A DNA stretch of 13,245 nt from an uncultured Erysipelotrichaceae bacterium (GTDB lineage Bacteria; Bacillota_I; Bacilli_A; RFN20; CAG-288): positions 1 through 13,245 of the forward strand of contig CACXYG010000020.1 of NCBI GenBank assembly GCA_902771745.1, written 5' to 3'. Position numbers and translations under genes: made by a program. The notes beneath the pieces were generated by a model, which was not told the DNA's origin, made no database searches, and was given only the letters and a program-made list of their open reading frames with translations. Positions 1 through 7,136 of the stretch are shown here, in pieces (positions within the stretch are counted from its first letter, which is position 1; the number at the start of each line of letters is the position of its first letter).

Positions 1-16
1 TCAGGCACAAATTGCC

Positions 17-44
17 ACCTTCCTGTCTCATGAGACAGGAAGGT
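17..44. repeat. Perfect 28-nt palindrome
   Basis: The stretch equals its own reverse complement over all 28 bases, centred between positions 30 and 31, so it can fold into a 12-bp hairpin with a CATG tetraloop. No U-tract follows on either strand, which argues against a standard intrinsic terminator. It may still end the unseen gene upstream, or be a dispersed palindromic repeat. Bases 1-163 otherwise hold no gene I can support. Confidence 0.7.
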
Positions 45-148
45 ATTCCACCTACATTATTCTGCTATAAGCTATTTGCATTTAATATGAAAGTTAATAG
101 AGCTTTTCTTATCAGGAATTAATTCTTCTTTGTTTTGCCTAAATGTCT

Positions 149-163
149 TAGAATATATAAGTT
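149..163 (+). promoter_or_regulatory. Candidate -10 box of a leaderless promoter
   Basis: TAGAAT at 149-154 is a good -10 match lying 9 nt before the ATG at 164; a TATATA at 154-159 is an alternative. No purine-rich ribosome site precedes the ATG, so the transcript may start at or within a few bases of the start codon. The -35 region is poor. Confidence 0.4.
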
Positions 164-625
164 ATGAAAGAGAAAGTTTTAGTTTCCGCATGTTTAATCG
201 GTGAAAATTGCCGCTATGACGGCAAGAACACTCTGACCAAAGAAGTCAGAGCTTTAGCGAAGTATTATGATTTGATTCCAATCTGCCCAGAAGTCAGCGG
301 CGGTTTAAAGACCCCACGCCATCCTTCTGAAATCGTCGGCAACAAGGTCGTCTCCGTCAAAGGCAGAGATGTCACCGACAACTACAATGATGGCGCCTAT
401 TGGGCAAGTAGCATTGTCAGAATGTATCATATCAAACTGGCTATCTTAAAAGAGAGATCACCAAGTTGTGGTGTTCATAAGATTTATGATGGAACCTTCT
501 CAGGTAAACTCATTCCTGGAAAAGGTATCACCACCAAGAAACTAGAAAGCCTTGGTGTCAAAGTCATCAATGAAGATGAAGCCAAGGAATTATTAAAATC
601 ACTTGAGGAGAAAAATCCTGCCTAA
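164..625 (+). CDS. DUF523/TudS-family protein, probable [4Fe-4S] thiouracil desulfurase
   Basis: This 153-residue protein has the full signature of the DUF523 (YbbK) family: SACLIGENCRYDG (8-20), CPEVSGGLKTPRHP (41-54), a GRDVT segment (67-71) and LKERSPSCGVHKIYDGTFSG (95-114). Family members of known function (TudS) carry a [4Fe-4S] cluster held by three cysteines and remove sulfur from 2-thiouracil; Cys10, Cys41 and Cys102 are the likely ligands here, with Cys16 additional. The length is normal for the single-domain form. No membrane segment or signal peptide is seen, so it should be cytosolic. The ATG is the only good start, and it lacks a ribosome site. A tRNA-dihydrouridine synthase follows after 33 bp behind a terminator. 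Family membership is firm; the substrate is inferred. Confidence 0.88.
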   Translation: MKEKVLVSACLIGENCRYDGKNTLTKEVRALAKYYDLIPICPEVSGGLKTPRHPSEIVGNKVVSVKGRDVTDNYNDGAYWASSIVRMYHIKLAILKERSPSCGVHKIYDGTFSGKLIPGKGITTKKLESLGVKVINEDEAKELLKSLEEKNPA

Positions 626-641
626 GAGCAGGATTTCCTTT
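613..641 (+). terminator. Terminator after the DUF523 gene
   Basis: A 9-bp stem (AAATCCTGC at 613-621 with GCAGGATTT at 628-636) encloses a 6-nt loop that contains the TAA stop, and is followed by CCTTTCT. The U-tract is imperfect, so some read-through into the next gene is possible. Confidence 0.7.
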
Positions 642-646
642 CTATA

Positions 647-658
647 TATAATATAAAT
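647..658 (+). promoter_or_regulatory. Consensus -10 box 6 nt before the dus start
   Basis: A perfect TATAAT at 647-652 ends 6 nt before the ATG at 659, so transcription would begin at the start codon itself. There is no ribosome site. The expected -35 position falls inside the upstream terminator and shows no consensus. Confidence 0.55.
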
Positions 659-1642
659 ATGAAGACTTTTAAAATTGCAGGCGTTGAGATTCCTTCTCGC
701 TATGTTCTTGCTCCCCTAGCAGGATATACCGATTATTCCTTACGTAAGTTGAGCGCCGATTATGGCGCTGGTTTGGTGTACACCGAAATGGAATCCTGTG
801 AATCCCTCTACTACAAATCCAAAGCCACCCAACAGGATTTAAAAGACACCCACTTAGATAAACAGACTGAGGGTGATACCAAACTCGCCTTACAGATCTT
901 CGGTGGCAAGAAAGATATCATCTTAAAATCCGTTCCTCTTTTTGAAGAAAGAGGTAACTATGACTTCCTGGATTTCAACTGCGGATGTCCAGTTCCGAAA
1001 GTCATCCGTCAAAACGCCGGTTCCTCTTGGTTGAATCGACCAGATGAACTCGTCGATTTGATGAAAGAATTGGTGAAAATCTCTTCTAAACCAGTCATCA
1101 TCAAGATTCGTATCGGTTTTTCAAACATCATCGATATCGTCTCTTTATGTAAACAGTTAGAAGCAGTTGGCGTTCAGGCTATCGCTGTTCATGGAAGAAC
1201 CAGAAGCGAGTTCTTCTCCGGACCAGTTCATTATGATGTCATTGCTGACATCAAAAAGAACTTGACCATTCCTGTCATCGCCAATGGTGGAATCAATAGT
1301 GAGAACTTCCAGGATATCTTTGCCAAAACCGATGCTGATGCTCTGATGATTGGTACCAAAGCCCTTGGCTATCCCAAAGTCTTTGAAAATATGTGCCGTA
1401 TTGAACAAGGCTTAGAACCAAAGAAAGATTCCTTAGAACAACAGATTATCGATTTAAAGAAACACATTGAATACATCTACTCCATCAAAGACGAAAGACA
1501 AGCCAGCGGAATCATGCGTTCTGTATCCGTGCACTACATGAAAGGTTTTGAAAACGTAAAGAAATATCGTTTGGCCTTAGTGCACTGCGAAAGCAAGCAA
1601 GATTATCTTGACGTATTATCAAATATGCAAAACGAGCAATAA
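659..1642 (+). CDS. dus: tRNA-dihydrouridine synthase (Dus family, DusB-like)
   Basis: This 327-residue FMN flavoenzyme should reduce specific uridines of tRNA to dihydrouridine using NAD(P)H. The order of motifs is that of the family: an FMN-binding APLAGYTD (18-25), FNCGCPVPKVIRQNAG (106-121) with the catalytic cysteine at Cys110, IKIRIG (148-153), HGRTRSEFFSG (178-188), VIANGGI (206-212) and the phosphate-binding MIGTKALGYP (230-239). The C-terminal helical tRNA-binding region follows from about residue 250. Length is normal. The last motif differs a little from the usual IGRGALGNP form, so the DusA/B/C subclass is left open. The ATG follows a -10 box directly and has no ribosome site. It lies next to another uracil-base enzyme, the TudS-like gene. 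Confidence 0.93.
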   Translation: MKTFKIAGVEIPSRYVLAPLAGYTDYSLRKLSADYGAGLVYTEMESCESLYYKSKATQQDLKDTHLDKQTEGDTKLALQIFGGKKDIILKSVPLFEERGNYDFLDFNCGCPVPKVIRQNAGSSWLNRPDELVDLMKELVKISSKPVIIKIRIGFSNIIDIVSLCKQLEAVGVQAIAVHGRTRSEFFSGPVHYDVIADIKKNLTIPVIANGGINSENFQDIFAKTDADALMIGTKALGYPKVFENMCRIEQGLEPKKDSLEQQIIDLKKHIEYIYSIKDERQASGIMRSVSVHYMKGFENVKKYRLALVHCESKQDYLDVLSNMQNEQ

Positions 1643-1656
1643 AATGCTCGTTTTTT
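1629..1656 (+). terminator. Intrinsic terminator after dus
   Basis: A 10-bp stem (AAAACGAGCA, 1629-1638, with TGCTCGTTTT, 1645-1654) overlaps the stop codon in its loop and runs into six T residues. It is a strong, compact terminator. Confidence 0.88.
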
Positions 1657-1680
1657 ATGTACTTTGCGTGTTTGATTTAG

Positions 1681-1711
1681 TAAAATAGTGTAGATTTTTT
1701 TGTGTGAGGTG
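1681..1711 (+). promoter_or_regulatory. Promoter -10 and ribosome site of the DeoR-kinase operon
   Basis: TAAAAT at 1681-1686 is a plausible -10 box, and GAGGTG at 1706-1711 is a ribosome site 5 nt before the ATG. Unlike the two preceding genes, this one therefore has a 5' leader of roughly 24 nt. The -35 element is unclear. Confidence 0.45.
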
Positions 1712-1716
1712 TTTAT

Positions 1717-2484
1717 ATGGGTCAGAAATCGAGAGATGAAGAGATTCTTAGAATCCTAGAAGAAAGTCCAAGTCAGTTCGTTTCTGTCGAATCTTTAGCG
1801 GAATATTTCAAAACCAGTGAATCCACAATCCGTAGAGATTTACAGCGAATGGGACAAGAGCATCGTTTATTAAGAGTCCATGGTGGTGCGGCTAGTTTGC
1901 ACTTCTCTGGTAACTTCAAATTCGATAGAGTTGATAAAGAATACTTAGAACGTGAGCGTTCCGAACCGGAAATCAAAAAGCAGATTGCCAAACGTGCAGC
2001 TCAGTTCATCAAGGATGGCTCTTGTGTCTACTTGGATGCTTCCACCACGGTTGCCAGCATGATTTCCTTCTTACCACAGACCAAGAATACCTACTATGTC
2101 ACGAATTCTCCACTTCTTGCCCAAAAGCTTGCTGAGCGTAATCTCACCTGCTACTGTACTGGAGGTGAATTGAAAATCTCAACCAACGCCTTTATCGGTT
2201 CCTACGCATTAGACTTCTTAAAGAGATTCAACTTCGATATGGGTTTCTTCGGTACCAATGGTATTCATCCACAGGCCAAATTTACTACGCCTGACCCTCA
2301 GGAATGTGCCATCAAGTCTACCGTCATCACCAAGTGCTATTCTGTTTATATCCTCTCTGATAGCACAAAATTCGATCACATCGCTACTGCAACCTTCTCC
2401 GACTTCACTCGTCCGATCCTTATCACCGACCATGTCGATGAGAAGTATCGTTCCCTCATCAAGACGGTCGAAGCCAAATTCTAA
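1717..2484 (+). CDS. DeoR/GlpR-family transcriptional regulator of sugar metabolism
   Basis: A 255-residue regulator with an N-terminal winged helix-turn-helix (about 7-58) containing the DeoR-family hallmarks STIRRDLQRM (36-45) and RVHGGA (53-58). The C-terminal sensor domain has YLDASTT (105-111), a variant of the usual DxGTT phosphate-binding loop, then CTGGE (147-151), GFFGTNGI (176-183) and TTPDPQECAIK (190-200), as in regulators that sense phosphorylated sugars. It is followed after 29 bp by a PfkB-type kinase, the common FruR-FruK or LacR-LacC arrangement. It probably represses this operon until a sugar phosphate binds. The effector cannot be identified from sequence. The start is supported by GAGGTG 5 nt upstream. 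Confidence 0.9.
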   Translation: MGQKSRDEEILRILEESPSQFVSVESLAEYFKTSESTIRRDLQRMGQEHRLLRVHGGAASLHFSGNFKFDRVDKEYLERERSEPEIKKQIAKRAAQFIKDGSCVYLDASTTVASMISFLPQTKNTYYVTNSPLLAQKLAERNLTCYCTGGELKISTNAFIGSYALDFLKRFNFDMGFFGTNGIHPQAKFTTPDPQECAIKSTVITKCYSVYILSDSTKFDHIATATFSDFTRPILITDHVDEKYRSLIKTVEAKF

Positions 2485-2513
2485 GTTAAATATATATAGG
2501 AGATTTATATAAA

Positions 2514-3443
2514 ATGATTTACTCTTTAACTGTTGCGCCAGCTATTGATTATTCCCTCTCAATGGGCGACACTCCCGTCAAAATTGATGGTGTCAACCGT
2601 CCAAGAAACGACGGCTTCTCTTTAGGCGGTAAGGGCATCACGGTTTCCATGATGCTCAAGAACCTCAAGATTGAATCCACTCCCGTCATCGCTGTTGGTG
2701 GCAAAGTCGGCAAAGATATTCAGGACTTAGTCAATCAGAGTTTTGAAAAAGCCATCTATCTTCCAACCATCGGTGATAGCCGTATCGATGTTGTCATCAC
2801 CGGTGCTATCCACGATTTAAGATTTGATCCCTCTGCTCCAAAGATCTCAAATGAAGGTTTAACTAAGATGTTCAACTTCTTCCATGACAACCTCAAGAAG
2901 GATGATATCGTTATTCTCTCTGGTTCCTTAGGTCAGGAAGAAAAGACTTTATACAGAGACTTGATGAGAAACTACATCAACCCAGTTGGTGCTATCACCA
3001 TTCTCGATACTGTCGGTATGTGCTTAAACAATGCCTTACCAGAACATCCATTCATGATCAAACCAAACGAAGAAGAATTAGCAGAATTGGTCGGTCGTGA
3101 AATGCAGACGGATGAAGATATCATCATCGGTGGTGAAGAGATGAAGTTAAGAGGTCCAAAGACAGTCTTAGTCACCCTTGGCAAACGCGGTGCTTACTAC
3201 TTTGCCGAAGATGGTCATGTCTATCACTGCACCAATGCTCACGGCACTCAGGTCTCCGCTGTCGGTGCTGGTGACTCCTCTATCGCCGGTTTCATCAAAG
3301 GTTTAGCCGAAGGCAAGTCTATTGAAGAAAGACTTCAGTATTCCATGGCCGCTGGCGGTGCTACTGCCTTTAGTGAACACCTTGGTTCTTATGAACTCTG
3401 GGAATCCTTATTACCACAGATCAAAGTTACCTTAATCAAGTAA
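2514..3443 (+). CDS. 1-phosphofructokinase/tagatose-6-phosphate kinase-type PfkB kinase
   Basis: A 309-residue ribokinase-fold kinase of the FruK/LacC subfamily, expected to phosphorylate a phosphorylated ketose with ATP. It shows TVAPAIDYSLSM (6-17) near the N-terminus, the glycine-rich GGKGITVS (38-45), SGSLG (136-140), KPNEEEL (183-189), and the ATP/anion-hole motif SAVGAGDSSIAGF (248-260) with catalytic base Asp254. SAVGAGDS is closer to 1-phosphofructokinases than to fructokinases or ribokinases. The length is normal. An AGGAG ribosome site lies about 10 nt before the ATG. It is co-transcribed with the DeoR gene. Neither a PTS transporter nor an aldolase is present in the window, so the substrate (fructose-1-phosphate, tagatose-6-phosphate or another) is undetermined. 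Confidence 0.87.
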   Translation: MIYSLTVAPAIDYSLSMGDTPVKIDGVNRPRNDGFSLGGKGITVSMMLKNLKIESTPVIAVGGKVGKDIQDLVNQSFEKAIYLPTIGDSRIDVVITGAIHDLRFDPSAPKISNEGLTKMFNFFHDNLKKDDIVILSGSLGQEEKTLYRDLMRNYINPVGAITILDTVGMCLNNALPEHPFMIKPNEEELAELVGREMQTDEDIIIGGEEMKLRGPKTVLVTLGKRGAYYFAEDGHVYHCTNAHGTQVSAVGAGDSSIAGFIKGLAEGKSIEERLQYSMAAGGATAFSEHLGSYELWESLLPQIKVTLIK

Positions 3444-3463
3444 AAATCTATATAAATTTTTAA

Positions 3464-3500
3464 AAGGCTAGTCACTTAATGAACGTGACTAGCCTTATTT
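3464..3500. terminator. Bidirectional terminator between kinase and ATPase genes
   Basis: A 12-bp perfect stem (AAGGCTAGTCAC, 3464-3475, with GTGACTAGCCTT, 3485-3496) and a 9-nt loop separates two convergent genes. ATTTTCT follows on the plus strand and a short T run continues on the minus strand, so it can end both. The stop of the minus-strand ATPase lies in the loop. Confidence 0.85.
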
Positions 3501-4861
3501 TCTAAACAGAATGTCATATAAGCAGGAATACAAATGATTCCATCATCTCTAATAGATAAATTTTTAGGGTGAATTATAAACGATTCTGCAATTCTATCTG
3601 AAAATTTATTTCTAAATTCGATAAGTGATGTTGTTGTATAGTTTTTAGATGATTTTACTTCAATGGGTATTATTTTATTATTTATTCTATTTCCGCTAGA
3701 GATAATGAAATCAATTTCTATATCATTTCGATGCTTGTTTTCGTTGTAATGTGTATAAAAATATAATTTATGGCCATTCGCAGTAAGCATTTGAGCTACT
3801 GCATTTTCGAAAAACATGCCTTTATTCATGGAAAGTTTATCGTGAAGTAGTGCTGAATAGATGCTCATATTGTTTTCAATATTTTCATTGAAAGTATGCG
3901 CTAATAACAATCCAGTATCTCCCATGTAACATTTAATTAATTTTCTTGACTCTGTCAGTGATAAGCCAACATTAGGATCTAAGCACGCAAAACATTCATT
4001 ACAAATCATAGAATCTGACAGCCAAAAGAATGTTTTCTCATAAGGAATACCATTATTGCTAGAGTCAATGGAACTAATTCTAACTTTCTTTTCGTGTGAA
4101 GACAGGAATGAAGGAATTTGGTCGAAGATTGATAATACCCTTGATTGATAAATATTATCAATTTTCAAAATATCATCTCTATACATTTTTAATATATTTC
4201 TTTTTTGAAAATCACAATCAGTAAATTGCTTTTTTTGTTCTAAAAATGCAGCTACCGCTTGGGGCATTCCACCAACCAGTAAATATTCCTTAAATAAGAA
4301 CGATGCCTTTTTATGAACTTGATCAATTAGTGGAACTCTTTTTGAAAAACAATCTCTTATATATGGAATTAATAATGATTCTCCCAAAGCTTCTGCAAAC
4401 TCTTCAAAATCCATTGGATACATAGTTATTCTTTGTTCTTCAGATGGTATTAATATATCTTTGACATTTTCTTTTATAGATATTAATGATCCCGTTTCAA
4501 TATAGTCATACCTTCCATCTTTAACTAAATATTTTATTACTTCTCTTGCTCTTGGATATTTTTGTACTTCATCAAAAATAATAAGTGACTCTCTTTCATA
4601 AAGTGATATTCCAGTTTCAAATGATAATAACATAAAGAAAGTATCTAGACTATCTAAGGTATTTTCAAAGATATTCTTAATATTTTTGGTCGCGAATGCG
4701 AAATCAATTAATATATAGCTTTTATAATTTTTCTTTGCAAAATCCTCAACCAAAGTAGATTTTCCAATTCTCCTTGCGCCTTCAATTAAAAGCGCTGTTC
4801 TTCCATTTGATGTATTCTTCCAATCCAATAGTTTATTATATGCTTTTCTTTTAAAAATCAT
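3476..4861 (-). CDS. AAA-type ATPase with DUF4143 nuclease-like C-terminal domain
   Basis: This 461-residue protein has the ATP-binding AAA_14 plus DUF4143 architecture. Walker A is GARRIGKST (28-36) and Walker B is LIIFDEVQ (93-100), followed by IETGSLIS (121-128). KEYLLVGGMPQAV (191-203) is typical at the junction with DUF4143. Near the C-terminus, EIDFII (382-387) and IPIEVKSS (398-405) give a D...ExK arrangement (Asp384, Glu401, Lys403) like PD-(D/E)XK nucleases. The function of this common, patchily distributed family is not established, and some members are suspected in mobile or defence settings. The gene is far more AT-rich than its neighbours (15 G+C of 60 in 4681-4740, against 30 of 60 in 2641-2700), which suggests horizontal arrival. 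The start has a ribosome site, AGAGGT. Confidence 0.88.
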   Translation of the reverse strand: MIFKRKAYNKLLDWKNTSNGRTALLIEGARRIGKSTLVEDFAKKNYKSYILIDFAFATKNIKNIFENTLDSLDTFFMLLSFETGISLYERESLIIFDEVQKYPRAREVIKYLVKDGRYDYIETGSLISIKENVKDILIPSEEQRITMYPMDFEEFAEALGESLLIPYIRDCFSKRVPLIDQVHKKASFLFKEYLLVGGMPQAVAAFLEQKKQFTDCDFQKRNILKMYRDDILKIDNIYQSRVLSIFDQIPSFLSSHEKKVRISSIDSSNNGIPYEKTFFWLSDSMICNECFACLDPNVGLSLTESRKLIKCYMGDTGLLLAHTFNENIENNMSIYSALLHDKLSMNKGMFFENAVAQMLTANGHKLYFYTHYNENKHRNDIEIDFIISSGNRINNKIIPIEVKSSKNYTTTSLIEFRNKFSDRIAESFIIHPKNLSIRDDGIICIPAYMTFCLENKASHVH

Positions 4862-4892
4862 TCACAGCTACCTCTTTTCTTTACGCAAAGTA

Positions 4893-4922
4893 ATTATATC
4901 GCGTTTATACTAAAAAACGCAA
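4893..4922 (-). promoter_or_regulatory. Promoter of the AAA/DUF4143 ATPase gene
   Basis: On the minus strand, TTGCGT (4917-4922) and a perfect TATAAT (4893-4898) are separated by 18 bp, 31 nt before the ATG. CGCAATGTA occurs both over the -35 (4918-4926) and again at 4952-4960, inside the palindromic TTGCGCAA context, and could be a regulator site. Confidence 0.55.
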
Positions 4923-5121
4923 TGTAGTAACTTTGTATTTTACTGCAATTGCGCAATGTATTTATCATAAATATTCATAATCAGAGAAACTTAAAAGATA
5001 AGTTATATGAATGAGCAGGTTCCGTAAGAACGATTTCACGAAAAAACTATTATTCGCTCGGAAAAGTCTATACTATGGTTAGAAATACGCTTGGAAAAAT
5101 CTGGAAATGGGGGCTATTTAT

Positions 5122-5163
5122 ATGTATAAAAGGAAGATTGAGGCAGAACGTTTCAATCAGTAA
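5122..5163 (+). pseudogene. Possible 13-codon relic start of a second AAA/DUF4143 ATPase
   Basis: A strong GGGGG ribosome site (5109-5113) precedes an ATG that opens MYKRKIEAERFNQ and stops at TAA 5161-5163. Proteins of the DUF4143 ATPase family often begin with M-(Y/F)-K-R-K; the intact neighbour on the other strand begins MIFKRK. The likeliest reading is the promoter, leader and first codons of a related gene whose body has been deleted. With only about five matching residues, a chance tiny ORF or a real short peptide cannot be excluded. Confidence 0.3.
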
Positions 5164-5192
5164 TATAAAAGTAAATTCCTAGATAATAAAAT

Positions 5193-5249
5193 AAGTTGTC
5201 CTTTCCTTAAGCAATGAAACTTAAGAGAAGGACAACTTTTTATTTTTAA
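5193..5249. terminator. Terminator hairpin after the epimerase gene
   Basis: AAGTTGTCCTT (from 5193) pairs with AAGGACAACTT (ending 5238), with an inner CTTAAG pair and a small asymmetry. On the minus strand it follows the epimerase stop at 5246; on the plus strand it is followed by a T-rich run. It probably works in both directions. Confidence 0.82.
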
Positions 5250-6121
5250 TCGATAGAAACAGAGTAATCAAAGATATATTCTTCGTTTGGTTTGATGGTC
5301 TGAACACCAGGTTTCTTGTAGAAATCCTTATTTGGATGTAGATAATCTGGAATACCATTCCATGGTTCAAGAGCAACGAAGTTACCCCATTCATTTGCCG
5401 ACCACAAGGCAAGATATTTCGCCTTACCTTTATGCATGGTAACACAAGAGCCATCCGTCTTATGAAGGGTCAATTCTTCAAAATCATCCGCTTTTAAGAT
5501 GATGGTATTGATCTTGATGAACATCTCTTTGGATAAGTCGATACGGTCTGTTTCCATGAAGTCTTCATCTTCGATGTTGAAGGAGAACGTCTCTTCTTGT
5601 TTGATTCTGACCAATTTGAGTTTCTTAGGGAAGGTGATGTAGTTGCCCTTGATGTCAAAGAGATGTTCTCTTTTCACACCAGGAACCATGAAGGCGGGAT
5701 GACCACCGACCATGAATGGCATATCTTTATCATCTTCGTTATAGATATGATAAGAGACGAATAACTGGTTACCTTCTAAGTGATAGATTGCTTCAGCTTT
5801 GAAAGCAAATGGATATCTTTTTAACGTCTCTTCATCAGAGTGGAAAGTGACTTTCAGATCACCATTTTCGATTTTGCTTGTACCTGTCATATAGCGAATC
5901 AAACCATGATTCTTGAACTCGTATTCTTTATCTTGAATGGTATAGGTAGAATCCACCAGTCTGGCAATCATCGGGAAGATAAAGACATCCTGACCCTGCC
6001 AAGAATTCTCAATCGGCTGATAAAGGAGTTCTTTGTTCTTCTTTTTATCAAAGATAGAGGTTAAACTGCCACCTTTTTCATTCACACAGATTCTTAATGC
6101 TTCGTTTTCAATACTAGTCAT
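5246..6121 (-). CDS. Aldose 1-epimerase-like (galactose mutarotase superfamily) protein
   Basis: This 291-residue cytosolic protein belongs to the aldose 1-epimerase superfamily, whose members interconvert alpha and beta anomers of sugars or sugar phosphates. FPMIARLVD (49-57), NHGLIR (71-76) and GGHPAF (139-144) provide the two family histidines (His72, His141), and ALEPWNGIPD (250-259) contains the probable catalytic base Glu252. The overall look is that of the LacX/YeaD-like branch. I start it at the ATG at 6121: AAGGA lies 7 nt upstream, whereas an in-frame TTG at 6127 would be only 2 nt from that site. The upstream exonuclease ends at 6124, so the two genes are translationally adjacent in one operon. 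The exact sugar is unknown. Confidence 0.87.
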   Translation of the reverse strand: MTSIENEALRICVNEKGGSLTSIFDKKKNKELLYQPIENSWQGQDVFIFPMIARLVDSTYTIQDKEYEFKNHGLIRYMTGTSKIENGDLKVTFHSDEETLKRYPFAFKAEAIYHLEGNQLFVSYHIYNEDDKDMPFMVGGHPAFMVPGVKREHLFDIKGNYITFPKKLKLVRIKQEETFSFNIEDEDFMETDRIDLSKEMFIKINTIILKADDFEELTLHKTDGSCVTMHKGKAKYLALWSANEWGNFVALEPWNGIPDYLHPNKDFYKKPGVQTIKPNEEYIFDYSVSID

Positions 6122-6123
6122 GA

Positions 6124-7068
6124 TCAATTCCTTTTTTTGTTCAATTCTTCTTTGAAATCATTCACACTCATATAGATGATCTTTTTTGGCAGAGTAGCGA
6201 TATTCAATCTCTTCTTATTGTTATCAATGATAGCGACATGAGCAAGGGCTGGATTTCTTGTTAAGACCATGCCATGGGCTTCCATGGCTTCTTTATGTTT
6301 CAGCAAGAAGTCTATTTCCTTACTTAAGACAGTATAATCAAAGAAGAAGACTTTCTTATAGAGATTCGGATTATATAAGTTGATATCAAAGCGAACATGC
6401 GGAGCAGCATATAACTGATTTACTTTTTCGTTATGTGCTTTCTTTAAGGCTTTCTGTTTTTGTCTCTTGGCCTGTTGTTCTAAGAAGTTATCGGTATCAT
6501 CAAGTGCGTCTGGGAAAGCAGTGAGCGCATCTTGCAGAGTGAAGTGGTTTTTATCCAACAAAACTTTGAAGACTTCCATCGTCATCAAGGCATCATCGTC
6601 AGAACGATGATAGGTATAGGAAGTCAAATGATATTCTTCGACCAAATGATCTAAACCGGAGATATTCTGACGATGGTTTAATTCTTTTTCCATCTTCTGG
6701 ATATCATAGAACTTGAATTCGATGATCGGTAAACCATATCTCTTACAGGAATAAGAGATATAAGAGACGTCCTGACAGACCGCAAAACCAAAACAGAGGG
6801 TATCTTTATCCTCTAATAAAGTCTTGATCTCTTTGTAGTAATGTGGGAAGGTACGCGCTCTTTGAAAACGGAAAAGAGGGTAGGCCAACTTGATACCATT
6901 ACCCGTCTTGGCATTACCTAGTAAAAACGGTGCTGCTGGGTCGACCAAGATGTCTTTCTTTTTGATGACTTTGAAGTTTTCATCCGTTTTGACATAGCCA
7001 AAGGAACAGATTTTCCCTTCGCCATTCAGACAATTGGCGCACTCCACATCGAAGAATACATAATTCAT
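6124..7068 (-). CDS. DEDDh 3'-5' exonuclease with probable C-terminal BRCT-like domain
   Basis: A 314-residue protein whose N-terminal about 175 residues are a DnaQ/epsilon-type exonuclease. Motif ExoI is FFDVECAN with Asp7 and Glu9, ExoII contains Asp100 (FGFAVCQDVSYI), and ExoIII is YHRSDDDA with His154 and Asp159 in the H-x4-D spacing of DEDDh enzymes, so all four metal ligands and the histidine are present. A charged linker (about 197-215) leads to a C-terminal segment (236-309) that resembles a BRCT fold: a KKVFFF strand, AHGMVLTRNP and a final MSVNDFKEEL. DnaQ-BRCT proteins are thought to act in DNA repair. The ATG lacks a ribosome site and sits 6 nt after a possible -10 box. It heads the operon with the epimerase; the pairing has no obvious functional logic. 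Confidence 0.85.
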   Translation of the reverse strand: MNYVFFDVECANCLNGEGKICSFGYVKTDENFKVIKKKDILVDPAAPFLLGNAKTGNGIKLAYPLFRFQRARTFPHYYKEIKTLLEDKDTLCFGFAVCQDVSYISYSCKRYGLPIIEFKFYDIQKMEKELNHRQNISGLDHLVEEYHLTSYTYHRSDDDALMTMEVFKVLLDKNHFTLQDALTAFPDALDDTDNFLEQQAKRQKQKALKKAHNEKVNQLYAAPHVRFDINLYNPNLYKKVFFFDYTVLSKEIDFLLKHKEAMEAHGMVLTRNPALAHVAIIDNNKKRLNIATLPKKIIYMSVNDFKEELNKKRN

Positions 7069-7074
7069 ACAACT

Positions 7075-7104
7075 AATTAAAAGACGATTTCATTTTAATT
7101 ACAA
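7075..7104 (-). promoter_or_regulatory. Candidate promoter of the exonuclease-epimerase operon
   Basis: On the minus strand TTGTAA (7099-7104) and TTAATT (7075-7080) are 18 bp apart, with the -10 ending 6 nt before the ATG and no ribosome site, again fitting a leaderless start. The -10 match is only fair. Confidence 0.35.
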
Positions 7105-7123
7105 GTTTTATTATCGTTTAAGT

Positions 7124-7136
7124 TATAATCTATGGC
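7124..7136 (+). promoter_or_regulatory. Consensus -10 box 7 nt before the HAD gene start
   Basis: A perfect TATAAT at 7124-7129 ends 7 nt before the ATG at 7137, placing the predicted transcription start at the start codon. No ribosome site is present. TTACAA at 7099-7104 with 19-bp spacing is a possible weak -35, and is the same six base pairs as the -35 of the divergent exonuclease promoter. Confidence 0.55.

Larger units (their letters stand above)
4862..5192. other. Gene-poor AT-rich gap
   Basis: Apart from the ATPase promoter and the possible relic start at 5122-5163, I see no coding sequence or RNA gene here. A TATACT at 5069-5074 could be a -10 box reading toward the relic, but its -35 is weak. 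Confidence 0.5.

Noticed and set aside
5011..5082. 23-codon ORF in the gap beside the ATPase
   Set aside because: It has no ribosome site, no recognisable motif, and is expected by chance in an open AT-rich gap.
6122..6127. TTG start for the epimerase at 6127
   Set aside because: The AAGGA ribosome site is only 2 nt away from it; the ATG at 6121 has proper spacing.
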